Source: Solea solea (Eukaryota; Chordata; Actinopteri; Pleuronectiformes; Soleidae). Taken from it: a stretch of 64,000 nt of DNA. Shown here piece after piece: positions 1 to 46,575 of the stretch. Below the pieces are notes generated by a model. That model was not told the origin of the DNA. It ran no database searches and saw only the letters and a list, made by a program, of their open reading frames with translations. The stretch covers positions 3,135,139 through 3,199,138 of the forward strand of contig NC_081154.1 in the NCBI RefSeq assembly GCF_958295425.1, read 5' to 3'. Both the position numbers and the translations under genes were made by a program. The first letter of the stretch is position 1, and every line of letters begins with the position of its first letter.

Positions 1-1545
1 AGTAAAAGCATTTGGGGAAATTTGCTGGTGAGCGTCAGCAGTTATGTTAAAGAGTGGCTTACATACATGCAACACTGTTGAGCAACGGCATTGCAGACTT
101 TTAAAATACATGTTCATTTCTCAAAGATCATGAGTTTGGGAGTCACATTAGGACTCCATGTTGGACTGGACTCTTGCTAGAAGCTGAAAAGCATGGTGAA
201 GTCTAGACAGATGCATTTTTGGACTGCTGAAGGTTAAACATCACCACCTAACGTTTTTAAAAGAAATCAATTCCCTGCTAGTGCTTGTACACTGGGGCAA
301 GGGCAGTAGTCCAATTACACAGCATAGTCCGATTACAACCATAGCTTGTTTGTTTGTTTGTTTGTTTTGCATCACTGCTTAAATATCAAGGGGCGGGACA
401 AGCCGAGGCCTGAGGGCACAAAGTTTGACTTCTCCGGACTCGACGTCTTTGTGTCTGACAAAGGACGAGCCTCTTCCCTGCCTACAGTACATGTGGCTAA
501 GCTATTAAAACGCTCTGACTGCAGAATCAGCTGAGGGGGAATGTGTGCTCTGTGAGGGCCTTTTTACTGTCAGGGTTGTCCTCAGCTTTCAGATGAAGTT
601 GACCTATACAGACCTCCGGGACTTGCGGGTAGGAAGGGGCTGCCTCTCATCCAATTAACTCCTCTTTGTCATACGCATAAATATATGTGCATACGCACAC
701 TGAGGAGCTGTGGTGGCGGACAGTCAGATAGTGGGTGAGAGCATGGAGAGAGAAAAGGGGGGGGGGGTAGCTTGTCCATCGACATCCCCCCATTCTTTTG
801 AAATGCTTATGACTCTTCCTCCGCGCTCTGCTCCCCTCTCTTTTAATGTGGCAGAGTCATCCATTCCATTAACCCTCCTCCTGCTACCCTTCCCATGTAA
901 GAATGAGGCAGATCCCCCCCCCACCCCACCCCCATATAGAAAGCAGGCCAACAAGACCCCACAGTGGTGATGATGGCAGGGGCATTTGTCATGCTCTGAG
1001 CCACGGCAGGCTGTTGCTATCCCAGGAGCCTTTGTTGTCCCCAACTCCCAACTTGCTAAGCAGGGGATTTCACATGTTTCATTAACACTTGAACCGGCGA
1101 GGCACTTTTGCACACGTGCAAACACACAAATGTGCACACAAAAATGCAGAGGAGAGAGCAAGGTCATTCATGTGTCTGCTGTTGCATTTTCCTTTAAATA
1201 ATGGTGTTCTGCACCCAGCCAAGCATTTCAGTTTCATATCATCTGTACTAAAAGACATACATGCACTGGGAGTGGGCGTGGGCGTGCTGAGGAAGGAAAC
1301 AAATGGCTTCTCTCCTTTTGTAGATGTTTAGGTGCACAAAGAACGACACGTGAGCAGCAACAATGGTGGAAATTCAAGGATTTCTGTTTCTAAACCGACA
1401 ATATTGTGACAGTGAATGTTAACAGAGTTTTTCCATTCATAGCTGAAAGTTGTGGGTGTTAAGAAGCAATCAGGAAGTGAATTCTTCATCATTTCTGAGG
1501 ATCTCTGTTTCTGTCCTTCCGGACTACAACACAGCCCTGGAGTTT
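1..1545. other. Non-coding DNA upstream of rara P2
   Basis: No exon, RNA gene or recognised transposon is seen. It contains short G and C runs (for example near 757-767 and 914-932). It could be intronic to longer rara transcripts from an upstream P1 promoter. Confidence 0.4.
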
Positions 1546-1857
1546 TTAACCCTTTAACTTATGGCCCTTTTTGCTTATTTTAACCATAAAAGGGCAGTTA
1601 TTTACAATTTACTGCATGTTAAAATAGTGTATTAACAAGAAAAACCAAACGTTTTGTTCAGAAAAAACACTGTAGTGTGTACACGAACACCAGATTTGTC
1701 TCAATGTCCAAAAAAACGGGGCCAAAAAATGGAAACTATGAATTACCGTAATAACCACACGTTTGCTTTGAGAAACCGCTGGATATTTTTTCTGATTGCA
1801 CCAACTGTCACGTAACCACAGTAATGCAAACATGTCGTCTCGATGTTAAAGGGTTAA
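1546..1857. mobile_element. MITE-like element with perfect 13-bp terminal inverted repeats
   Basis: ttaaccctttaac at 1546-1558 is the exact reverse complement of gttaaagggttaa at 1845-1857. The 312-bp interior has no ORF of interest. A non-autonomous DNA transposon is the likely identity; the family is not assigned. Confidence 0.6.
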
Positions 1858-1985
1858 AGGAATACTTTCAAAAGGAACATTTACCCCTGAGTTGAGAAAT
1901 ATCTTCATTCTTTTCTTTGTTACGTGCTCTCCAGTGACACTTGGTCCGAGGCTTGAAACTGCAGCGCTAATTCCTCAGACCTCCA
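1858..1985. mobile_element. Truncated copy of the aacacttcacc foldback element
   Basis: The stretch cctgagttgagaaatatc through cttggtccgaggcttgaaac and gcgctaattcc matches the interiors of the elements at 24408 and 40491. The left end is partly lost and the right half is missing. It abuts the MITE ending at 1857. Confidence 0.6.
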
Positions 1986-4900
1986 ATGGGATCTCCAATG
2001 CAGAAATGACATGTTTTTATATGAAAGGGTAGTCGTATGGATGAAGCCTAGAGATGACACTCGAGTATGCGAGTGCAAATTCAGCCGGCAGTTATCGGAT
2101 CTCCGTGCGGCTCGCGACACACATTCAGTCTTTGTAGAGAGCACAACAATCAGTGTGCCCCTGCGCCACACTGGTGTAGGGGCACCATTCAAGTGGAGGT
2201 CACTTGCCAAGGCGTTATAATGCTTTGGGCCGGGCACAACAAGAGTGAGGGCAATCCACTTAAAGCGAACCATAGACCCCCGCACTCTTCTTGTTTCCCC
2301 TTCGAGGCCACCCCGAGTATCACACTTCTGAATGGAAAATGTAAAGTAGGCTCTGTGCAGCACTATGGACGGAGGAAACGGCGAGAGAGGAGGGTGGGGA
2401 GGCATAAAGAACAACACAGTCACTCACCAACCAAGACAGCCGCACCTTAAGCCCTGTGTCCACCGAGTTGGGTTCAGTTCGGTACATCATGCGATTATTT
2501 TTGTTATAAATGAAATAGTTTGAGAACCAGGTCCAGTTTTTGGCACCATTCTTCTGGGGTACACTGGTCTGGCTCTTGCGAGGTGGAGTGAGAAACACAA
2601 CGGTGTCTTTTGTTCATCCGTGCAGCCCACGGCCTTCTCTCGACCGAAGCTCGTCGCGTTCTTGTGTGACGAACCAACCGTGCCAAGAAGAATGCCGAGC
2701 GCCTCCGCTGCGGCTCTTCATTTACTGCGTTGCGTTCTTCTTCTTCTTCTTTGTGGAATGCTGCACTGTGTACCCCTCAAGTAAGATCAGGGTGTGTTCC
2801 AAACTGCACCGTGGCGACATCATGTGATGAAACCGTCAGACGTTTGAAGCTCTGTCCTGACGTTCTCCCTCTTACTCTGTCCATGCTTCTGTGTGAACTC
2901 TGGCCTCAGGCCATGGATGGAGGAAATGGAGGAATTAATTGTATTATACAAAGATTAATGGAGTGTACTAATTACATCAGTGATGCCAATTTCCATGTGA
3001 GTTTTGGCAGTGCACAAGTGGACCAAGCTCCTTGCTGCCATCCTCTCATACTCCTCTCTTCTTCTCAAGGACGTTCCCTCTTCCTCCTCCTGTTTTCCTG
3101 CAAGGGGATTATCTCTTTTCTCGGGCCCATCATACTATACAGTATGTTCATTTTCTGCCTTTCTTGTCTTTGGTAATAGAATTAGCAGCACGTCCATCTG
3201 TACTGCACATCTCCTTGCTCCTGACAGCTAATGGGGGCCATTCCTGGTCCAGGATGAGTGATACCGGGATATCCTTCCTCCAGGGTAACATCTATAGCAA
3301 TTTTCTCTTGATTTGCTGAGTGATGGACTCATGGCAAAGGAACACAGACCTAATGATCATTGTGTAGATGGGCTCTCTAACTCAAGGCCGCAGAGTGTGG
3401 ATGATTACAAGCCATACAATAAGCCGTGTCTCCTCCTCCGCCTCCTCCCCCGTCTTCTTTTTTCTCTTTCTCTCTCCCTCTGCTGAGGTATTTCCAGAAT
3501 GCCGCCGGCCATGATGGATTTATGAGTGGGCCATACTTTGGTAAACACCGATGGTGGGCAGCTTTGTCCACCCCCCCCCGTGATATAGTGAAGGTCCCCA
3601 TAAAAAATGGGAAAACCAGGTTACGGCCACCATAGAACTGGGCTAAACAATAAAAGGCTTTATGGGCAGATATGGGCCTGTACCATAAATGCTGGAATCT
3701 GCTGTCTGAGGGACATTAAAGGGTTAATGATGTGGTGGGGGTGGAGCGGGGGGGTTAGCTTTCACAAAGATCCCTGCAGGCTCTCAGAAGGTCTTTTTTA
3801 AGCAAAAAAAAAAAAAGGGCACATGCACACACGCTGAGGTTTGCAAGGCTGCACCGATTTATCTAGTGTGAGATCTATAGAACAGTTTAACTTCAGGTCA
3901 GTGTGTGTGTGTGTGTGCGTGTGTGTATCAAGGAGATTGACAGAAAGAAGGTGGAAGTGGTGCAGTGTTCATCGATAACTGCTGCTTGTTCTCACGTTGA
4001 AGGGTCGGGCCCTCATTATACATTGGCTTGCTGTCGGGGCAGCACAGCTGTCGGGTCTGGCTGGTGCTGCCGGTACAGGCTGCACAAAACCAGCTGTGCA
4101 AACAAACACACACACACACGCACAGTGGAGTGGCAACAGACAGGTCGGTAGGGTTTCAGGTCGACTCAAAAGCAAACATTCACCTTGGCTCAGACACATG
4201 AACACATCGCGGTCTATAAGTGGCACGAGGAGGGTGGCTCCCAGTGGCAGGAGCGGGGATGAAGGGGATCATGGTGTTCATTATCACAATCATTGGATAA
4301 TGCTGCAAACAATCAGACCGTGTGTGTTGTGCCACCGTGTGAAGACCTGGAAGGATGCAGTCACTTCACTGCCTCTCAAATTAGAACACATTTCAACTCC
4401 CTAAAGTACTTCCCCCTCTGAATCTATCCTCTTTTGTTTTGTTTTTTTTCCCCCCCGCTGAGCCGCTTTATTAGGTCGCTGGGAAGATTTAAGAAAGATA
4501 GAAAGCTTTGCAGAGATTTACGAATTCTTTATCGCCCGGGCATTAGCCATCTGCTGGCACGTGTGCCAGAGAGGTAGCAGGAGGTGAGACTGTGTTGCCC
4601 GTGTTTGTGTAGTAGTCACTAAGGCAGACAGGAACTCTAAAATTAGGACCAGGCCTCTCGAACTCGAGCATGTCTGGCCTTATCTTGTCAAGAGATAGCC
4701 ATTACGAGAGCCAAGTGTTGTCGGAGTGATAGGGCAGGTCTGCTCTGTGGTTTTTGTTCCTTACACTCCTGCTCAGTGTCTCAGCGCCGACCGGAGCTCT
4801 GTTGGCTTTTCCATGACTTGCAGACAATTCCGATTTCGGCGTGTTTTGATTTGACCTCTTTGCGCTGTTAAAGAACACATTGTGCGGGGAAATGTTCACA

Positions 4901-7299
4901 GCCTCCTCTCCAGAGTGCACAAACACAGTGGACAGCTGATCGCAGATGTCGCTGGACCGTCTCCAGAATGTGCTGAAGAACAGTCAACAACAAAAAAAAC
5001 ATCTCACTCCTCAGCTAAGACACGTCGTTGACTTGGGTTTGTGTGTTTACAGAGAAGTCACTCTTCATTCTCTTCTCTTCTTTTATTTATCACGCACAAT
5101 AATCCAAATGACATTACGACCCATTGTTTGTTCTAACCTGTCAGCTCATCTCCTTGGGGGGAGGAATGGCAGAGGGAGCACCTTTTACTACTTCCTAACA
5201 CCCCTGATTGGGCTTAGAAAGAAGGAGAGTGGGGCAGTAAAAATAGTTTGACACCCTCAAGGTCCAGCCAGCAATCTCCTCTCCGCCCTTGTCCATAAAA
5301 CTCTTTGAATTCCCTCCTAAAAATCTTTCTCCCCCTCTCTTCCTTCTCTCCCTCCATCCCCCACCTCTCCACTAGACCCTAAAGGTCCAGCTTTGCTCCA
5401 AATCACCGCTATTTAGTTATCGCTCATAGTGTCGAAATTTCCCTCTGAAGTGCTCGGTTTAATCCTCTTCAACGTACACAAGTTCTTTTACACCACTGAT
5501 CTATTTGTGATCACTGCGACAACACCAACATTGACCGCCTAGATATCGATCGCCTGTATCTTTTTCTTTACTTTACATTGTATAGTTGCATGCTGCACAT
5601 TGATCGGCTCAGCCCCCCCGCAGCCGTTTGGCTTTAGAGCGGAGAAGTGGTCACGGAGAAGCTGCTTTAATGCCAGGTGTGAACTGAAGGATTTGGAGCT
5701 CATTCGAGTGATCTGATCAATCGAGACGTAGAGGATGTTAAATGCCAGGTATTAACGCGATGTTTGTGGAGCTTGACCTTAATAGAGCGACGTTAAGAAG
5801 AACTACGAGAAGGTTTTACTGTGTGTGATAAAGGGAAATGTAACCATGACCAGTTTGAGACGTCCTTTGATGAGTAGTTGGTGTTGTGTCTTTGTGGTAA
5901 TGGTTTCGGTAACCAAAATCTTCATGTTTCTAGATGATAGACCCATTACAGCGTCAAATTGTCAGCCTCCAGCTTCAATTTCCATCTCTGAAGTCCTCTA
6001 TAAACTAACTTTCCCTGTTTCCTACAAACCCAGGAACCGTTGTGTCACCCCGAGGCTACGCATCACCCATACTTCCCAGGGAGAATGGTTTGGATTAGTG
6101 GACGAGTATGATTTACACTGGCAGCTTGAACAACTCGCATGACAGTGTTTGTGATACAGTCGTTCACTGGAACCACCGCAAAAACACTTGAGCTTGTTTG
6201 AGATTTCGCCTACATTTTGTTTCTTAAGCCTCCGTGTGTGAGCGGTGCTTAGATCAGGATCGTTGTCCCGGTTTTCCTGGACTTTATCAAGCAACACTTT
6301 GAGGCGTGAGCTGTAAAATGAAAGATTTGCTTCACGGTGACACGACTGAGAGACAATCTCACCCTCTCTGGACTCGTGTGGCGTCACATTTGTTTCGGCC
6401 ACCTGGACTTGTGCGTTAATGTGGGCTGAACCTCTTGTGACTCACTTTACACAGGCCTTAAGATGCAATAGAGACCACTAAACCACACTCACTCCCCCCT
6501 ATGTTTATGGCACCAATCGTCAAGTGTACTGTACATCTTATTATGTGTGTGCATGTTTGTGTCTGAGGAGTAACTCACATGTAAGGACTGGGAACAGCCT
6601 GGCCCTTAAACCAGTGCTCATTGTTCCACTGATGTAAATGATGTCCACTCCACGGAGCCCTCTTTCTCGCACCTTTTGTGAAAATAACACCTCATTGGTT
6701 TATTCTTAGGCGCTTCGATAAATCGCTGCCAGTTTTATTAAAGAAGAAGAAATGACTTTTTTAATGTAGTAAATAAATGAGAGGTCTGTGGGAAAGACGA
6801 CGTTTTTCAAGTCTAATCGCCCCCCCCCCCCCCCCTTAATAAGCAATGATCAGCAATCTGTTATCTCTTAGCTTGTTTTACGCAATCATAGGGTATTACC
6901 CGAGGATGAATGCTCTCCCCTCGGAGAAGAAAACAGAGCCTGGAAAATTAGCATTTTCTGACAGCTATTACTCATACGGCTAATCCTGTTAAGGAATGTG
7001 TGGCCGTGTTATCAGCGCAGGCAAAGGGGTCGCCACGACCAAGGCCTGGACGCTGAGCTTTTATCAGCCAGCGTAAACACACGGGGGTCTGCATTAAATA
7101 AGTGTCACAGTCAGTGGGGGCGGAGCAGGCCAGCCACCCCCAGGCTCCGTACCCGATAATCCTCCTCAAAAACTCTGTCGGTCACACTCAGCTGTGGCCT
7201 GGGACTCAAGTATTGGCACAGTTGTTGGGGGAGGACGGGTATTGTTGTGACAGAGTCACAGGGTTTTTGGCCGCGTCCATATTAACACAGGGGAGGTTT
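1986..7299. other. Non-coding stretch, no gene seen
   Basis: The predicted ORFs here are short and compositionally random. A GT tract lies at 3901-3927. The segment about 2450-2720 looks like part of another dispersed foldback repeat, but its ends were not resolved. A 16-base poly-C run is at 6820-6835. Confidence 0.4.
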
Positions 7300-7690
7300 A
7301 ATAGGCTAGATTCCACAGTTAAAAGTCCGATTTTAGTCGGACTAAGGCAATAATTGGGTTTTCTTAATGTCATGTAAACACGTTCGTCCGACTAAAATCT
7401 CAGAGTCTCAGTCAGATTAATATACCTGGATAATGCGATTCATAGTCCGATTACTCCGGCACATATACGCTTAGTCGGACTGAAGTCGGACTTGGCGTTC
7501 TGCACATGCACCAAAATGCACAGCACGATCCATCTCGCTGTTTTATGTGACATAAAGGTCAACAGGAAACTGATACGCACTAGCTTATAGAGCGATATGG
7601 CGGCACAGACTCGGACTCTGTCTTAGTCAGACTAAGGCCTTAGCTCGATTACACTGTGCATGTAAACGTGCTGACTGAGATAGGATTCTT
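7300..7690. mobile_element. Probable foldback DNA element with tagtcggacta-type subrepeats
   Basis: Repeated forms of tagtcggacta (near 7336, 7390, 7480, 7630), in both orientations, and catgtaaacacg / catgtaaacgtg near both ends give an inverted-repeat layout typical of fish MITEs. The exact ends are uncertain. Confidence 0.45.
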
Positions 7691-9058
7691 TTTTTCCAGT
7701 TGCATGTTCATAGACATGTTGTCATGGACGACCCTCTTGACCTTGTAGATTACATTCCATTTATAATCAAACATAGGGCTGAAAATGTTGTGATTTTTCT
7801 GCCTGATACTGCGGTTGCATCTGAGCTGCAGTCACAGCGTTAGTTAAGGATTTGAAATGTCATGGCGCAGTACCACCATCAAAATATGAACTATCCTTCC
7901 AATGGGAGGACGAGAACCTGAAGGTGTGAATTTCTTCCAACACATCTGTATCATATCAGAAAGTTTTTGGGCTCTTTTCACGGACAGTGAGAGTATAAAG
8001 CCTGGGTCGGTTGTGCTGCATGAAGCAACATCCCAGATTGCAACCACTGAAATATGCTTGATATTTTCAATCAAACAAGTTTGTTTGTAGAGCTCAGATT
8101 CACAAATCAGAGTTAAGCTTGGTGGGGTTTGCATTCAGTGGAAAAAAGTGGAACGGAGCTTCAGGAAGAGCCACTGAGGACGGATCCTTTTTCCAGAAAG
8201 GACAGATGTGCAATAGATGTCTCATCATTTTTAGACCACTGTAACCATTGCCCCCCCCCCCCCCAACCCCCCATCAAAATGGCATCCGTTGGGAGCGTGT
8301 GCAGACAGCTCTAGGTCACAGCTGTACTCCAAATCACTGTGTCAGTGTTTTTTGAAAACCTCGCTGTCACTACTGCAACAATAAATCCAAGACTTAGTAC
8401 CGCGGTACTACTGTTACTGTACACGTACGACGTACTGTCATTATTGTCATAACTGTGTACACACGACACAGAAGACACCTCTGTCGGCCTCCTCTGAGCC
8501 TGAAGGGAGATTTAAGGACAGATGATGTTGCGTCATATCCAGATAGTGAAGCTCTTGGGATTTCTGAATTCGGGCGACGAGACGAGACAATGTTTGTCCA
8601 AAGTTGGCGCCACATTCTTCCTGCATTGAAATATTCAAATCATTACGGTTGCTATGTTATCTCTGGCGCGGCGCCCCATTCATGACACAGCTGCATATTC
8701 TCAAAAAAACAAGTTGCAACAATGTTGCATGGAATGTTGCAGAGTAAAGGTGGAGTAATAACTTTAAATTATGGACGTGAAAGTAGCTGTGGAGGAGGAG
8801 GAGGAGGAGGAGGAGAGAAGAAACTACTTCCTGCACTTTCTTCCAGCTGGACCTCCACTGTGAGAAAAGTTAAGTGTCAGTTACCATGACTGGGTGACTT
8901 TGCTTTTGTTGCTTTATGTGTGGTGCCGGGTGAGCCGCGGCGCCTCTGTGGGCAGAACTTGGGCAAGCGCAACGGTGCTCCGCCGAGTGTACAAGGTGGG
9001 AAATGTTGAATAATGTGGGACGAGAGCGAGCCAGAGAGGCGAATCCGAGTCAGCCAGT
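7691..9058. other. Non-coding stretch upstream of the P2 promoter
   Basis: No coding exon is recognised. A poly-C run is near 8251-8264 and a (GGA)n tract at 8793-8815. Distal promoter sequence for rara is possible but no specific site is claimed. Confidence 0.35.
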
Positions 9059-9075
9059 GGGTCACCAGGAGGTGA
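9059..9075 (+). promoter_or_regulatory. Degenerate second DR5-like site
   Basis: It reads gggtca ccagg aggtga. The first half-site fits the RGKTCA consensus and the second has one mismatch (aggtga for aggtca). It is in the same orientation as the strong DR5 and starts 34 bp upstream of it. Confidence 0.4.
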
Positions 9076-9092
9076 GGCTGCCTACTTCCCTG

Positions 9093-9109
9093 GGTTCAGG
9101 AAAAGTTCA
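9093..9109 (+). promoter_or_regulatory. DR5 retinoic acid response element upstream of rara alpha-2
   Basis: The sequence is ggttca ggaaa agttca: two consensus half-sites in direct repeat with a 5-base spacer. The half-sites are identical to those of the classical RARB2-promoter element, and the alpha-2 promoters of mammals also carry a DR5. It lies 1.37 kb upstream of the alpha-2 start codon. RAR-RXR binding and autoinduction are the expected role. Confidence 0.8.
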
Positions 9110-9383
9110 GCCGCATAGCATTAGGCAAATTAGGGAGACAGCGGCTGGGGAAGAAAGGAAAAAATGGAGGGGTAGGGACTGATGAGAGCATGGGGGGAGA
9201 GGGTCGCATTAGTTGGAAGGTGGAGTGTGAACATAGAGGGGTACTTCCAGGAAAAAAAGTCACAGATAGTGTAGTGGTGGTTCACTCATTGTGCCCATGA
9301 ACTCTGTTAGAAGACTCATTACTGAGCTTATATAACTCAACTCAAATACATCACTTTTTAAAGCCCCCCCCCCCCCCCCCCCC

Positions 9384-10479
9384 TAAATGTGAGGGAGGGC
9401 AGCGGGTTCCCTCCCTCACGCACGGCCCCTTGTGTGTGTGTGTGTGTGTTGTGTGGGAGAGGGAGATCCACACTGACGTCTCTGAAGGGGTTAAACGGAG
9501 GAGGAGCGACGCATGAAAGGAGGTGGAGGGGAGCGAGAGAGAAAAAAGAAAAGCGAGCCGAGCGGAGGCGGAGCCACGGCGCTCAGCTCAGCTGCTGTGT
9601 CTTGTCACATTTGTGCAGAACATGAAAGCTGCGCGCTGCGCCTCTGCTGCTGGATGATTTCGGCGTCTCTCGCTCCAAACACGAACGAGTCGGCGCTGCG
9701 CGTTTCACGCGGACCTGGATGTGAGGGCAGCGGGCACTGGGTCAGGAGCAGCCGCCGCTTGTTGGAGCCCCGGCGCACGGAGGGAGACCGGTTCTTTGGC
9801 GCTGCTGACAGGAGTCCACCCACGGCGGGCGCAAACGGGACAAGCGACCGCAACGTAAAGGACAAACTGCAAGTGGACGGGATTTCCTCTCCGGTTCCTG
9901 CGCCGTGTTTGCTTCGCAGTCTTGTTTCTGTGTTTTTTTAGACACAGACTTGGGAGATTTGTCTTGTGTATTTTTGGGGGGATTTTACCCGGATTGTTTC
10001 CCTCTCTCTTTGTGGCTCGGATTCAGCCTCAAATGTTTGCAGTGTGTGTGAACAAGGCCAAAGGGGAGTGAGGTATTCTGCTGAAGTTATCCGCGTCGTT
10101 TTAAGAGCGTATTTTATTTGTATTTGTTTTATTTCTAGTTCCTTTATCGGACACCATGCTGCAGACTGTTCTGCTCAATTATATTTTCAAGCTGAGCGCA
10201 GCCGATTAGGCTTTTTTTATTTTTATTTTATTTTCTTTAAATCGCAGACGCAGATTCACTCCTCGATTTTCGTCTTTGCGTGAAGATGCCAAACGCTCCA
10301 ATGTCCCTGCTGGGTCTGGATTTACCACTTTCCCCTCGATTTTGATGCAGTTTCCCCATCCACTCCCCCTCCTCGGTTTCTGGTGGAGATCTGAAAACCC
10401 ACAAGGCTCGACAGTAGTTCGGCTTAAAAAAGAAAGAAAATAAAACAATAATCCTCCTGCTGTCGTCCTGCGTCGTATA
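9384..10479 (+). promoter_or_regulatory. GC-rich rara P2 promoter / leader region
   Basis: This stretch is markedly richer in CpG than its surroundings, especially 9470-9900, and runs up to the alpha-2 start codon. A TATA-like ttatataa lies just before it (9328-9335), and tgacgtc, a CRE-like site, is at 9474-9480. The transcription start cannot be fixed from sequence. If transcription begins near the DR5 or the TATA-like site, the leader exceeds 1 kb and contains several upstream ATGs. The longest resulting ORF, 9513-9941, has no recognisable product. Confidence 0.5.

Positions 10480-46575
<36,096 letters not shown>

Noticed and set aside
9513..9941. 142-codon ORF in the rara leader as a separate gene
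   Set aside because: No homology is recognised and it sits in a GC-rich 5' leader; kept only as a possible upstream ORF.
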